Positions 1 through 8,398 are shown, numbered from the stretch's first letter. The stretch is DNA of 64,000 bases from Rossellomorea aquimaris TF-12 (GCF_001648555.1 NZ_LQXM01000029.1:186001-250000), one strand, 5' to 3'. Program-made: numbers and translations. Notes: a model not told the origin generated them from the letters alone.

Positions 1-2
1 AA

Positions 3-173
3 AATAACATGGCTCTGGTTCAAAGCGAACTATCTCTCCTATCGGAAGAAATAGATATTTATGCATCGAACAAAGATTGTGCTTTACGTGTAAAGGGAGA
101 CAAAATCGACGTTATAGGCAATGTTTATTTGCTTTCCCATTCAAAGATTCAGAAATTGGATGAGACGATCTAG
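3..173 (+). CDS. 3' end of an unrecognised gene, truncated by window edge
   Basis: An open frame runs from the window edge to TAG at 171-173, about 56 codons. An internal ATG at 9 has no visible ribosome binding site, so the true start is probably upstream. The C-terminal part contains alternating polar and hydrophobic residues (GDKIDVIGNVYLL) suggestive of beta strands. No family recognised. Confidence 0.4.
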   Translation, partial: NNMALVQSELSLLSEEIDIYASNKDCALRVKGDKIDVIGNVYLLSHSKIQKLDETI

Positions 174-334
174 TTTTAGTGAATGGCTATGGTTTAATTG
201 AATTTATTTCTTTATTCAAAGCCTTTATTATAAATTTAGTGAAGGGGAATTAGATAAAATAGTATTGTCCGAAAAGCATAGATGTGCAGAACGGTCTACT
301 GCAATCTGGTTGAATTTGCGTCTCTTTTTTCTTT
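174..334. other. Short intergenic stretch with a degenerate core site
   Basis: No convincing gene. GTTTAATTGAA at 192-202 resembles the right core of the cassette sites described below and may be the worn end of the preceding cassette. Confidence 0.3.
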
Positions 335-417
335 TTCAACTAAAGGGGGCAATAACTGAAGATCAGCTAATTGTTCAGTATATTGACCTTCTTCATTTAT
401 CAGGCAGGTTAGTTGAA
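335..417 (+). repeat. attC-like cassette site A
   Basis: Left half-site 335-360 (TTCAACTAAA, GGGGGC, AATAACTGAA) and right half-site 392-417 (TTCATTTATC, AGGCAG, GTTAGTTGAA). The outer ends TTCAACTAA / TTAGTTGAA are inverted repeats. The inner AATAACTGAA can pair with TTCAGTATATT in the centre. Confidence 0.7.
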
Positions 418-474
418 TAATTAAAAAATATTATTCGGTAAAAAATAGAAATTTTAAATAGTGTAGGGGGATTT

Positions 475-708
475 ATGGTGGCAATTATACCAACGTTATT
501 AATACTATTGATTTTAGGTGGCTTAATCTATGTTGTTGCAAGAAAAACTGATAAATCAGGGTTAAAGTTTATGCTACTTGGATTAAGTATAATTTTATTT
601 GGAGGAATTATTGTAGTTGATAGTAATTCAGATTTAGGAAGTTTTGAATACTTAATTGTATTTACTGGTCTAATATTATCTGTTGTGGGTTTCGGAAAAA
701 AGAATTAA
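475..708 (+). CDS. Small two-TM membrane protein, cassette copy 1
   Basis: A 77-residue protein of unknown function. An N-terminal helix (about 3-21) is followed by a basic ARKTDKSGLK loop, a second hydrophobic stretch (about 31-48), an acidic VDSNSD loop and a third (about 58-73) ending in GKKN. The start ATG at 475 follows GGGGG. It lies between cassette sites A and B. A nearly identical copy with the same flanks sits at 10477-10710, differing at only a few residues, so it has been duplicated as a unit. Function unknown; a small integral membrane protein is as far as the sequence goes. Confidence 0.7.
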   Translation: MVAIIPTLLILLILGGLIYVVARKTDKSGLKFMLLGLSIILFGGIIVVDSNSDLGSFEYLIVFTGLILSVVGFGKKN

Positions 709-714
709 AAACTA

Positions 715-831
715 TTCAATTAATGTGAGCTTATCCAGAACAGGGTAAGCTTTTTTTGCGAGAAATTATCTTGAGTAAATTGTTGTATTTTGAAATAATT
801 GGTATTAAGTTAAAGGATCAGCTTAATACAA
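715..831 (+). repeat. attC-like cassette site B (long form)
   Basis: Left half-site 715-740 (TTCAATTAAT, GTGAGC, TTATCCAGAA) and right half-site near 806-831 (TAAGTTAAAG, GATCAG, CTTAATACAA). The centre has the AGCTTATCC / GGGTAAGCT hairpin. The same 117-120 bp variant recurs at 10717 and 18165. Confidence 0.6.
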
Positions 832-883
832 TAAGGGTTCAATCATGATAAATATAAAAAATACATAAAGGAGAGTGCGAAAC

Positions 884-1038
884 ATGATTTATTGAAGAAA
901 AATGTACAAAGGCGCTCCAAGTATCTTAGAAGATTTTAACGAGCATTTTAATAAAACGCTTTTACCAACTATTTTTACAATTTTTATTATATTGCAGTTC
1001 TTTTTTTAATGTGGTTAATTAAAAAACTTAACTCTTAA
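884..1038 (+). pseudogene. Truncated NIPSNAP-like gene copy joined to a membrane-protein tail
   Basis: From ATG 884 to about 970 the DNA is almost identical to the start of the intact NIPSNAP-like gene at 7384, including the upstream AAAGGAGAG. Here codon 4 is TGA (893-895, CGA in the intact copy) and similarity stops abruptly near 970. The remainder to TAA at 1036-1038 encodes a hydrophobic segment ending IKKLNS that belongs to a different membrane protein. This looks like a deletion fusing two cassette remnants. Homology with the 7384 copy begins at the right core of the preceding site. Confidence 0.7.
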
Positions 1039-1049
1039 GGTGGAGTATT

Positions 1050-1106
1050 ATGGCAAAACGTGAAATGCATTTTGCAAGAATTGATTTTGATAAGTTAAAT
1101 GCTTAA
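1050..1106 (+). CDS. Possible 18-residue peptide or gene remnant
   Basis: ATG at 1050 with AAGGTGG about 9 bases upstream opens an 18-codon frame (MAKREMHFARIDFDKLNA). It may be the start of a gene later truncated, since nothing follows in frame. Very low certainty that it is a real product. Confidence 0.2.
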   Translation: MAKREMHFARIDFDKLNA

Positions 1107-1196
1107 GAGTAAAGTCCATACAAAAGAAATCTAATGATTTACTTATTAAGGATACTCTTCTATATATGAAAGTGAGGGATTTGTATTAAATATATA

Positions 1197-1826
1197 TTGG
1201 ATAGAGCCTATGCAAATGATGTATTATCCTGGGCGTATCAACAAAACCCAGGACCTTGGTACAATCATTCTTTGAATGTCGCTAAGGCTACAGAAAAAAT
1301 CATCTTGGAGTTAAACAAAAATGGGCATGACCTTAATAGTACTCTTGCATACAATGCAGCTCTTCTGCACGATATAGGGCGATTTAAAGGCTTTACTGAA
1401 TCTGTTATACACTCTTATGATGGTTATATGTTTATGAAGGAATTAGGGTATATGGGTAACGCGATTATTTGTGTAACACACTCTTTTCCTTGCCGAAATG
1501 AAAATATAGAGAACGCGGCAAATTGGAGTCTTATTCCTGATTATATGAAAAAGCAATTACTTGAAATACTTGAAGAAAATCACGACTATGATTTATACAA
1601 TAAAGTAATCACGTTATGCGATGCTCTTGCAGATGCAGAGGGATTTAGTATTCTTGAAAAGAGATTAATATCAGTGGGTTTACGTCACGGAACAAATCTA
1701 AACACTACTTCTCATTGGAAAGGATTTTATAAAATAAAAAAAGAATTAGAAGACTTGATTGGAAGGAGTATCTATTCTCTATTACCGGAAATTGAAAAGT
1801 CAATATATACAAATATTGATTATTAA
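1197..1826 (+). CDS. HD-domain phosphohydrolase
   Basis: About 209 residues. The metal-binding pattern of the HD superfamily is visible: H near residue 23 (NHSLNVAK), the HD pair in LLHDIG (about 57-58), a further H (VTHSFP) and a downstream D in the CDALADAEG segment. Members hydrolyse nucleotides or phosphate esters; the substrate cannot be told. The start is uncertain: no ATG exists; TTG 1197 lies 19 bases from GAGGG, while an ATT at 1185 has ideal spacing. It is 20 bases upstream of a HAD-family phosphatase gene with no cassette site between, so the two may share a transcript. Confidence 0.75.
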   Translation: MDRAYANDVLSWAYQQNPGPWYNHSLNVAKATEKIILELNKNGHDLNSTLAYNAALLHDIGRFKGFTESVIHSYDGYMFMKELGYMGNAIICVTHSFPCRNENIENAANWSLIPDYMKKQLLEILEENHDYDLYNKVITLCDALADAEGFSILEKRLISVGLRHGTNLNTTSHWKGFYKIKKELEDLIGRSIYSLLPEIEKSIYTNIDY

Positions 1827-1846
1827 CCTTATTCTTTACTAAAGGA

Positions 1847-2491
1847 GTGTTAGATATAAAAGCTATTATCTTTGATTTTGACGGGACACTTGCTGATACA
1901 TTGCCTGTATGCTTCTATGCTTTCCAATCTGTTTTCAAAGAGTTTGATGATAGAAAAGTTGATGTAGAGGAAATAAAAGCTATGTTTGGACCTTCAGAAA
2001 CAGGAATCATTCGAGCGAATTTATTAAATAACAATCATAACCAGGCAATAGAACATTACTATGAAAAATACGATGAAATGCACCATCATTTTGTCCCTAG
2101 TAACGAGGAGATAAAAAGTTTATTAAGAAAGTTAAAAAAACAGGGCTTTAAGCTAGGGATTGTAACAGGAAAAGCAAGGAGAAGTTTAGATATTTCTTTA
2201 ACCTTATTAAGAATGAACAACTTGTTTGACGTAATTATTACCGGTGATGATGTTAAGTTTCCTAAACCGCATCCAGAAGGAATTATCAAGGCATTAGATC
2301 AGTTGGATATAGATAATTCTAATGCTGTTTTCATAGGGGACAGTGATGCCGATATTTTGGCTGGAAAAGGAGCAAATGTATATACCATTGGAGTACAGTG
2401 GCTTCCAAACTATCAGTCTGTGGAATTTGAGGTTCAACCAGACCGAATTTTAAAGAGAGTGAAAGAGTTAAAGACTTTTGGATTAAACTAA
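1847..2491 (+). CDS. HAD-superfamily phosphatase (Gph/PpaX-like)
   Basis: About 214 residues. HAD motif I DFDGTLADT near the N-terminus, motif II VTGK, motif III with the conserved K (FPKPHPEGI) and motif IV GDSDADILAGKGA place it with phosphoglycolate phosphatase / pyrophosphatase PpaX type hydrolases having an alpha-helical cap (residues about 15-80). It is cytoplasmic and probably dephosphorylates a small phospho-metabolite. GTG 1847 overlaps its own AAAGGAG, so translation more plausibly begins at ATA 1856 or the gene has lost its start. Follows the HD gene closely. Confidence 0.75.
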   Translation: MLDIKAIIFDFDGTLADTLPVCFYAFQSVFKEFDDRKVDVEEIKAMFGPSETGIIRANLLNNNHNQAIEHYYEKYDEMHHHFVPSNEEIKSLLRKLKKQGFKLGIVTGKARRSLDISLTLLRMNNLFDVIITGDDVKFPKPHPEGIIKALDQLDIDNSNAVFIGDSDADILAGKGANVYTIGVQWLPNYQSVEFEVQPDRILKRVKELKTFGLN

Positions 2492-2699
2492 AAATGAATT
2501 ATTGTGAATCTTTTTCTATTGTTTTCGTATTTTTTTATATGTTGATTACACTTAATTTAGGTTCAAGATACTGTTAATTAACTAAATTTTGGATTAATTA
2601 TTGGAACATTGGTTTTTGAAATTAAAGAAAGTTACAGATAAGTTGGAGTAAAATTCGGTTAGATGTAATGTGAGAGAGTTTACCAATGGAGGAGCAAAA

Positions 2700-3518
2700 A
2701 TGAAACCATTACAAGGGAAGATTGCTGTTGTAACAGGTGCATCTCGTGGAGCGGGTAGGGGAATTGCTTTCGAATTAGGCAGTGCAGGGGCAACGGTGTA
2801 TGTGACAGGTCGGAGTGTAAAGGGGGAAACAACCGATAATCGACCAGAAACCATTGAGGAAACTGCCGCTGGTGTCACTTCACGAGGTGGCAAGGGCATA
2901 GCAATACGATGTGATCATACAAGCGACAAGGATGTAAAAAAACTGTTTAAACAAATAGAAAGGGAATACGGTCGGATCGATATTCTAGTCAATAGTGTAT
3001 TTGGTGGTTCCGAAAGTTCTCTACCCTCAGGAGATGGACGACATTTTTGGGAACGACCACTGGAGCATTGGGATGCTATGATGGTTGCTGGACCTCAAGC
3101 GTATCTCCTAACTACTCGATACGCTGTACCTCTGATGAAGCAACACCATAATGGGTTAATTGTAAATATCACATTTTTTATCAAGGACAAAATTTCAGGT
3201 AATTTATATTATGATCTAGCTATGAATGCTATCAATCGAATGACAATAGGAATGTCAAAGGAATTAAATGACTTCAACGTTTCAACCGTTGCTGTTTGCC
3301 CAGGTTGGATGAGAACAGAAAGAGTTATAAATTCAGGTTATAGACCAGAAGATGGAACAACGGAAACAACAGCATATGTAGGCCGTGCAGTTGTAGCATT
3401 GGCAACAGACTCCAAGGTATCAAAGTTTTCTGGCGACGCAATAATGGTGGCTGAACTAGCGAGAAAATATGGCTTTACCGATGTAGATGGAACTCAACCT
3501 TTGCCATTTGAAGGATAA
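2700..3518 (+). CDS. SDR-family oxidoreductase with altered active site
   Basis: A 272-residue short-chain dehydrogenase/reductase. The start ATG 2700 has GGAGG upstream; an upstream in-frame GTG at 2670 is less likely. The NAD(P)-binding TGASRGAGRG motif (about 12-21) and the NSVFGG segment are clear. In the catalytic region the sequence is YYDLAMNAINRM, where the family normally has YxxxK, so the Lys is Met, and the usual catalytic Ser segment is NITFF. Overall it resembles bacterial DHRS1-like SDRs. It may be catalytically impaired. No substrate can be inferred. Confidence 0.8.
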   Translation: MKPLQGKIAVVTGASRGAGRGIAFELGSAGATVYVTGRSVKGETTDNRPETIEETAAGVTSRGGKGIAIRCDHTSDKDVKKLFKQIEREYGRIDILVNSVFGGSESSLPSGDGRHFWERPLEHWDAMMVAGPQAYLLTTRYAVPLMKQHHNGLIVNITFFIKDKISGNLYYDLAMNAINRMTIGMSKELNDFNVSTVAVCPGWMRTERVINSGYRPEDGTTETTAYVGRAVVALATDSKVSKFSGDAIMVAELARKYGFTDVDGTQPLPFEG

Positions 3519-3557
3519 TCAGCTTCCTGTACAATATAATCTCCAGCTTTATCAATC

Positions 3558-3582
3558 TTCCTTTATAGGGCGGGTTAGTGAA
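3558..3582 (+). repeat. Degenerate right half of a cassette site
   Basis: TTCCTTTATA, GGGCG, GGTTAGTGAA matches the right half-site pattern at 25 bp between the SDR and MazG-like genes. A left half is not recognisable. Confidence 0.4.
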
Positions 3583-3695
3583 ATTATTGCATTATACAAA
3601 ACTGTATTTTAAGGTCATGACAATCTGTACTATTTGAAAAGCTACTTATTGTTGAATAGTTAATAAGAAAAATAATATTAAAAGTGAGGATTCAT

Positions 3696-4022
3696 ATGAA
3701 GCAATTAACATTCCATGAGTTACAGAACTACCTAGTACTAAAATACAAAGAAGGACGCACTTCATCGGCTTTGTTTATGAAACTAGTAGAAGAAATTGGT
3801 GAGGTAGCAGAGGTACTAAACCAGTTAGAAGGTCGAAAAGAAAATTCAGGAAATACTTCTTTAGAAAAAGAGTTAGTTGATGTTATACATTACGCAGTGG
3901 CCATTGCGAGCATAAATGATATTGATTTAACAACGTCTATTATTAAAAAGGATAAACAAGCTGCAATTAAATATAATCAATCTCCAAATTTAGAAGAATT
4001 TTTAGAAGTACAAAATAAATAA
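3696..4022 (+). CDS. MazG-like nucleotide pyrophosphohydrolase
   Basis: A 108-residue all-alpha protein. ATG 3696 follows GTGAGGA; the in-frame GTG 3684 is part of that ribosome binding site. The metal-binding pattern of the MazG/dUTPase superfamily is present: EEIGEVAE (about 27-34) and, further on, EKELVDVIHYAV. Such enzymes hydrolyse (d)NTPs to NMP and pyrophosphate, house-cleaning non-canonical nucleotides. It stands alone in the cassette region, with a left half-site at 4057 after it. Confidence 0.75.
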   Translation: MKQLTFHELQNYLVLKYKEGRTSSALFMKLVEEIGEVAEVLNQLEGRKENSGNTSLEKELVDVIHYAVAIASINDIDLTTSIIKKDKQAAIKYNQSPNLEEFLEVQNK

Positions 4023-4056
4023 CATTAGCATAGAAAATAGGGGATATTTAAAACTA

Positions 4057-4082
4057 TTTAACTGACAGGAGAATTAACTGAA
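4057..4082 (+). repeat. Left half of a cassette site
   Basis: TTTAACTGAC, AGGAGA, ATTAACTGAA then GATCAGCTAATT, the same centre as site A. The right half is missing and a gene fragment begins directly, suggesting a deletion. Confidence 0.5.
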
Positions 4083-4097
4083 GATCAGCTAATTATT

Positions 4098-4255
4098 TTC
4101 AAGATATTAAAGATTACGAGTTACTTAAGAAAAATCTTGCAGCAATATCCCCTAACAATGAACGTTCTTATACAGATGAAAAGAATGAGTTAGTTAATGA
4201 TATATTGCATAAAATGTCATTTTCACCTCTAGCAAACGGGGAAATCTGTAAGTGA
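4098..4255 (+). pseudogene. 5'-truncated fragment of an unknown gene
   Basis: An open frame without a start codon runs from within the broken cassette site to TGA at 4253-4255. It encodes about 50 polar residues (begins QDIKDYELLKKNL). It appears to be the 3' end of a gene whose 5' part and right half-site have been lost. Confidence 0.4.
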
Positions 4256-4986
4256 TTTTTAATTTAAACTACGGCATGAATCTTCCTATTCCTCTTTGCT
4301 TTTTAAATCAAAGGCATTTGAAAATCTTGGTTTTAATTTTGCCTGGTGAAAAGAAATATGAATACACCATTCTAACAAAACTTCGAGGTATTGCTTTTGT
4401 CCTGCTATTTCCATGCATCTCCATTCTGACAATATTACCGATCTAGAAAAGGTAAGTTGTCCCTAGGTAATGATGAAAGTTGACTTTTCTAATAATACAT
4501 TTCACGAAAGGCATTTCCCCTGTATCTTTCACATAACAATTCCTTAAACTTTATATTTGTAATTTCAACCTATACTTTGCTCTGTTATTGTCCAATAGGG
4601 GAATATTTGCCCTTTTCACTGCTATCGTACATATATTTATGAATTTGGAACATAATGTAAACAAATTTGAAAATAAGGAGAGATTCTATAAATAGACCTA
4701 AAAGATTTTTTAGGGGTGGATGAAATAAGCAAGCATAATAAATGAAGAATGTTTGGAAAAGTGCTTTCTAAACCCAATTATTTAAAAGCATTTTCATGGG
4801 AATGAGGTGTATGTATCAATCAATTTAGATAGAATTCGGTCCCTTAGTTAAAGAGTTTTAAATCCAATCACTGAGTATGAGGTGCTCATTTATATAAGGA
4901 AAAAGGCTGTCATGTTTTCGGGAATTTGGTTTCGGAATATTTTTTGTAATTCTAAAAAATAAATATTTACGAAAGGTAGTATTAAT
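4256..4986. other. 731 bp without a recognisable gene
   Basis: AT-rich, many stops in all frames. A 64-codon frame at 4252-4446 lacks a ribosome binding site and resembles no protein. Probably decayed cassette DNA. CGAAAGGTAG at 4971-4980 is the ribosome binding site of the next gene. Confidence 0.5.
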
Positions 4987-5685
4987 GTGCATTTTGGACA
5001 AATAACTATAGAACTTCTTGTTGGCCTTCTTGCTTTATTATGCGTGACTAGAATATTAGGGAAAACACAGATTGATCAACTTACTCCCTTTGACTTTATT
5101 TCAGCTCTGGTTTTAGGAGAACTTGTAGGAAATGCCGTTTATGACTCTGAAGTAAAAATATGGTCTACTCTATACGCAATAACTGTGTGGACTATTTTAA
5201 TTTATATTATTGAAATATTAACACAAAAATGGAGGGGCACTCGAAGCTTTTTTGAAGGCAATCCATCCATTATCATACGAAATGGACATATTGATAGGCA
5301 ACAGTTAAAGAAGAATCACTTAGACATCGATGAGTTACAGCAAATGCTTAGGCAGCAGAAAGATATTTTTTCGTTACGTGAAGTGGAATATGCGATATTA
5401 GAGCCTAACGGTAAAATAAGCGCCATAAGGAAACCGAAATATGCATCGCCTACAATTGAAGATTTAAGTTTAAAACAAAAGGCTGTATATATGCCTATTT
5501 CGTTGATCAGTGATGGTTATGTGGATAAAGATAATTTAAAGAAAGCTGGATATGATGAAAATTGGCTTCTTAAACAACTCACAAAATGGGATATAACAGA
5601 ATTTGAAGATGTTATGTATGCTGATTGGAAAGCAGATGAAGGATTTTTTTGCTTAAAAATGAATAAAGAGGTCAATAAAGTTTAA
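4987..5685 (+). CDS. DUF421 (YetF/YcaP-type) membrane protein
   Basis: A 232-residue protein starting at GTG 4987, 8 bases after GAAAGG (the overlapping ATG 4985 is out of frame). N-terminal TM segments at about 6-25, 37-55 and 60-80 are followed by the conserved FDFISALVLGELVGNAVYD-type region and a cytoplasmic domain with ELQQMLRQ and LREVEYAILEPNGKISAIRK, all characteristic of DUF421. B. subtilis paralogues are connected with spores and envelope; biochemical role unknown. A cassette-type right half-site follows at 5728. Confidence 0.85.
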   Translation: MHFGQITIELLVGLLALLCVTRILGKTQIDQLTPFDFISALVLGELVGNAVYDSEVKIWSTLYAITVWTILIYIIEILTQKWRGTRSFFEGNPSIIIRNGHIDRQQLKKNHLDIDELQQMLRQQKDIFSLREVEYAILEPNGKISAIRKPKYASPTIEDLSLKQKAVYMPISLISDGYVDKDNLKKAGYDENWLLKQLTKWDITEFEDVMYADWKADEGFFCLKMNKEVNKV

Positions 5686-5727
5686 TAACGAATATAAATA
5701 TGAATCGATAAAAATAATGGGATATGG

Positions 5728-5810
5728 TTCAATTATACGGCGCTTTAGTTGAACAAAGGGGGCTGCTGCAGCATACCCTTTTGTTTTTCAACATACGGGT
5801 ATTGTAAATA
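5728..5810 (+). repeat. attC-like cassette half-sites in tandem
   Basis: Right half-site 5728-5753 (TTCAATTATA, CGGCGC, TTTAGTTGAA) immediately followed by GAACAAAGGGGGCTGCTGCA and TTCAACATACGGGTATTG. It looks like two sites back to back with no gene between them. Confidence 0.5.
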
Positions 5811-5849
5811 GAAACAAAGTCTACAAAAACAGCCTTTGAATAATGTAGA

Positions 5850-5957
5850 ATGAGTTCCAAAGAATACAATAGTAAAAAATTCAAGAAACCTGATCTCCCT
5901 ATGTCATACATTACTAATGTATCATCGACAAATGATGAGGCTATTTTCATTGGCTAA
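5850..5957 (+). CDS. Possible 35-residue ORF before the CWC gene
   Basis: ATG 5850 to TAA 5955-5957, polar, overlapping the start of the following broken CWC gene by a few bases. No good ribosome binding site. It may be the end of a lost gene or a leader frame. Confidence 0.2.
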   Translation: MSSKEYNSKKFKKPDLPMSYITNVSSTNDEAIFIG

Positions 5958-6150
5958 TATAATTTGTCCAATTTGCAGAGAACAAAACAACTGTATGGCA
6001 AGAAAAGTAGAGCAGGACAACTGCTGGTGTGATAAAGAAGTAGGATTTCCAAAGGGGTATTTGAGTTAGTTCCTAGAGAAAAGAGGAAAGCAATGTATTT
6101 GTAAAAAATATTTAGATAAATTTAGGCAAGAAATGGGAACCGTAAAATAG
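5950..6150 (+). pseudogene. Broken cysteine-rich CWC-family protein gene
   Basis: TTG 5950, preceded by GATGAGG, opens a frame with CPICREQNNCM and DNCWCDKE, then after an in-frame TAG (6067-6069) KRGKQCICKKYLDKF. The spaced cysteines and CWC motif define a small zinc-binding-like family common in Bacillus. Reading the segment at 6056-6085 in the +1 frame gives FELVPREK, closer to the family, so paired indels rather than one substitution probably broke it. Confidence 0.7.
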
Positions 6151-6259
6151 TTACTAGTTATAAACCTTCAATCTTCAAGATTAGTAAATACATACAACAT
6201 TATATTAAATATTGGGTTAACGAATCAGGATGGTTGATTAAGATGTAAGTCTAATAGAA

Positions 6260-6478
6260 TTGGAGAGAGGAGAAAATAAAAGTACCTGTATACGTGATAC
6301 ACAACTTAATGCTAGTGAGGAACATAAATATCCATATTTAACTGGATGGTTTGGTTTCCTTACCATAAAAATTAGTTACATTTATAACTCGACCTTGGGA
6401 TTAGGGTGGAAGATAAAGAAGATTATCCTGATGGTCCAGCACATTATCGTCAAGTTGTGTAGGCCAACTTGCAAATAA
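6260..6478 (+). pseudogene. Degraded unknown gene
   Basis: A 72-codon frame from TTG 6260 with a plausible soluble start (DTQLNASEEHKYPYLTGWFG) that loses sense downstream. Another frame at about 6408-6453 reads WKIKK/EDYPDGPAHYRQVV. It looks like one frameshifted gene; family not recognised. Confidence 0.3.
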
Positions 6479-6636
6479 TGTTTATTAGAGTTTAGGATTA
6501 CTAGTTATGTTCATTTATTGATCGTAACTGTTTTTTTTATGGCTAATTTAAAGGATTTTTAAACACATAATTTGAGATGTTGATGTTTATACATAATGCT
6601 GATCTCTTTAACTCTTAATAATAATTCAATGTGTTG

Positions 6637-6662
6637 TTGCATTAAAGGGCCAGTTAATTGAA
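6637..6662 (+). repeat. Right half of a cassette site
   Basis: TTGCATTAAA, GGGCCA, GTTAATTGAA, 26 bp. It is followed by TGAAATAATTGGTAGTAATT, similar to the centre of the long-form sites. No clear left half. Confidence 0.5.
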
Positions 6663-6723
6663 GATAGTCATTGCCTTAGGTTTGAATATTTGAAATAATT
6701 GGTAGTAATTAATAATTTTTGGA

Positions 6724-6834
6724 GTGAATAAAGTATGCCGCCTTAATAAAATTGAGAGAAAGGATAAATTTGATCCATATGAGGAATGCCCTTTTTGTTA
6801 TATATCCGATTTGTTGGGAGTGATTGTTAAATGA
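6724..6834 (+). CDS. Possible 36-residue CxxC ORF coupled to next gene
   Basis: GTG 6724 opens 36 codons containing EECPFCYISD, ending in TGA that overlaps the next ATG (ATGA at 6831-6834). The start lacks a spaced ribosome binding site; it may be a remnant whose end supplies translational coupling. Confidence 0.25.
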   Translation: MNKVCRLNKIERKDKFDPYEECPFCYISDLLGVIVK

Positions 6835-7241
6835 AATATCAACAAAAGGATTTCACAGAAGAACTAAAGAAAAAGATTAAAAATACTGAATCGGCATTAA
6901 AAAAGCATATCGGAAAATTGTTAAATGAGAATAAATCTGTTTTTGCTAAGAAGAACTTAGAATTTGATGCAGATTTCGATAAAGAAGGCGATGACCCTTT
7001 TGTGCCAGGTTACAGTTCCTCAGTTGCAATAGGTATTTCTCTTAAAACTGACAAAAAGGGAGACCCAATTGACTTACATATTATAAAAATATGGGAGTGT
7101 GAACGCACTCTCTTAGGTATTCCAGTCTCAAAAAACATACCAGGAAGTAGGATTAGCGGTGAGCTACTTGAAGAATCATTTGAAGAAATTATAGAGGAAT
7201 TAAAGGATTATATTGAGGATGTATTACAAGAAGTAAATTAA
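6831..7241 (+). CDS. Hypothetical acidic cytoplasmic protein
   Basis: A 136-residue protein without signal or membrane segments. N-terminal Lys/Glu-rich helix (residues 1-35), a central part with beta character (SSSVAIGISLKTDKKGDPIDLHIIKIWE) and a Glu-rich C-terminal helix (about 110-135). ATG 6831 follows TTGGGAGTG. Cassette cargo between the half-site at 6637 and site F. I recognise no family. Confidence 0.65.
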   Translation: MKYQQKDFTEELKKKIKNTESALKKHIGKLLNENKSVFAKKNLEFDADFDKEGDDPFVPGYSSSVAIGISLKTDKKGDPIDLHIIKIWECERTLLGIPVSKNIPGSRISGELLEESFEEIIEELKDYIEDVLQEVN

Positions 7242-7249
7242 CGTACTCC

Positions 7250-7332
7250 TTCAACAAACGAGGGCAATAGCTGAAGATTATCATCTGATCTTCAGCTATT
7301 CGTTTATTCGATTAAAGGGCAGGTTAATGCAA
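7250..7332 (+). repeat. attC-like cassette site F
   Basis: Left half 7250-7275 (TTCAACAAAC, GAGGGC, AATAGCTGAA), right half 7307-7332 (TTCGATTAAA, GGGCAG, GTTAATGCAA). The centre forms the hairpin AATAGCTGAAGAT / ATCTTCAGCTATT. Confidence 0.75.
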
Positions 7333-7383
7333 TAAGAGCTCAATCATAAATAAATAAAAAACACATAAAGGAGAGAGTGAAAC

Positions 7384-7746
7384 ATGATTTATCGAAGAAA
7401 AATGTACAAAGTCGCTCCAAGTATCTTAGATGATTTTAACGAGCATTTTAATAAAACGCTTCTACCACCCCAGCTTAATTATGGTGCAAGGTTAGTTGGC
7501 AGATGGATGACTAGAGAGAATGATGGTGTTATAGATATTTTTGCAATATGGGAATATGATAGCTATGAAGAATATGAAATTATTGAAAATAAAGTTAAAA
7601 GTGATGAAGAACACGTTAAGCGTGTCCAGAATTGGTTTCAAAAAATGGGCGGACGAGAAAAATTAAAAGAAGTATTTTTTAATATTGAACAAGATTTTAT
7701 AGAAACAACTGTTCCTTTAGATAAAACTATCATGTCTCAGATGTAA
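7384..7746 (+). CDS. NIPSNAP-family protein
   Basis: A 120-residue protein with the dimeric alpha/beta-barrel (NIPSNAP) signature: MIYRRKMYKVAPSILDDFNEHFNKTLLPPQLNYGARLVGRW pattern (read as segments), then FAIWEYDSYEEYE and a C-terminal helix. ATG 7384 is preceded by AAAGGAGAG. Function of bacterial members is generally unknown. It is an intact cassette between sites F and G; a truncated copy with the same upstream sequence lies at 884. Confidence 0.75.
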   Translation: MIYRRKMYKVAPSILDDFNEHFNKTLLPPQLNYGARLVGRWMTRENDGVIDIFAIWEYDSYEEYEIIENKVKSDEEHVKRVQNWFQKMGGREKLKEVFFNIEQDFIETTVPLDKTIMSQM

Positions 7747-7754
7747 TTATGCTT

Positions 7755-7825
7755 GTTACTCTAAGTGGGCGTTTGTTGAACATGCAGCCGCGCACCTTGT
7801 TCAAATAAAGGGCAGGTTAATTGAA
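7755..7825 (+). repeat. attC-like cassette site G
   Basis: Left half 7755-7780 ends GTGGGC, GTTTGTTGAA; right half 7800-7825 is TTCAAATAAA, GGGCAG, GTTAATTGAA. TTGAACA and TTGTTCAA pair across the centre. Confidence 0.75.
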
Positions 7826-7838
7826 GAAGAAATGAGGT

Positions 7839-8309
7839 GTGGTAAAAATTAAAAGACTATTTTTAGGTCTAACAATCCTTGTGTTTATATTGTGTGGCTG
7901 TTCGAATAGTGAGCAGGTTAAAGAAATAGAGATTAAAGATAAAGCGGGTTCATTATTTATTCAAAAAGTAGAAAACGATACATCTTCTGAAGAGTTGACT
8001 AAGGTAGTGGATGATAAGCAACTAATAGAACAGGTATTGGCTATGATAGAAGGTCTTGAAGTCAAAAAAATCAGCTCGGAAGAAGCAGTGGAAAAGATGA
8101 AAGGATCTAACACGTATATGTTTGCTTTTTTAGAAGGCAAGGAAATAGAATCGGGTAAATAAGCACCGTTCGCTTTTTATGCCTTGGAAAATGGAACCTT
8201 CATTTTCCCGTACAGTGATTTTAATTCCCCACAAGAACCCCTTATTACAGTCGAAAGTCAGAAGGGATTATTAGATGATATTAAGCAGTTGTTTGAGCTT
8301 ACATTTTAG
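7839..8309 (+). pseudogene. Lipoprotein gene interrupted by an in-frame stop
   Basis: The frame encodes a lipoprotein signal with lipobox LCGC (residues about 18-21), then a soluble domain. A TAA at 8160-8162 stops it after 107 codons, but the same frame continues sensibly (FAFYALENGTFIFPYSDF...) to TAG 8307-8309, giving a 156-codon original. The start is also doubtful: GTG 7839 lies almost on GAGG, whereas ATT 7848 has proper spacing. It shares signal, LEV motif and general layout with the intact lipoprotein at 14288. Either a nonsense pseudogene or a truncated allele. Confidence 0.75.
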
Positions 8310-8316
8310 AGCATTA

Positions 8317-8389
8317 TTAAACAAACGGGGGCGTTTGCCGAACAAGCAGTCGACACTTTATTGTTAAATTATTGGGCAGAATAGCAGAA
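8317..8389 (+). repeat. attC-like cassette site H
   Basis: Left half 8317-8342 (TTAAACAAAC, GGGGGC, GTTTGCCGAA), right half 8364-8389 (TTAAATTATT, GGGCAG, AATAGCAGAA). Centre AACAAGCAGTCGACAC. Confidence 0.7.
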
Positions 8390-8398
8390 GAAGGATTT

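Noticed and set aside
2594..2899. Frame of 101 codons on -
   Set aside because: Antisense shadow of the SDR gene.
4252..4446. 64-codon frame on +
   Set aside because: Starts inside a gene remnant, no ribosome binding site, no protein-like pattern.
5729..5950. Frame of 73 codons on -
   Set aside because: Covers cassette half-sites and the antisense of small + strand frames; no ribosome binding site.
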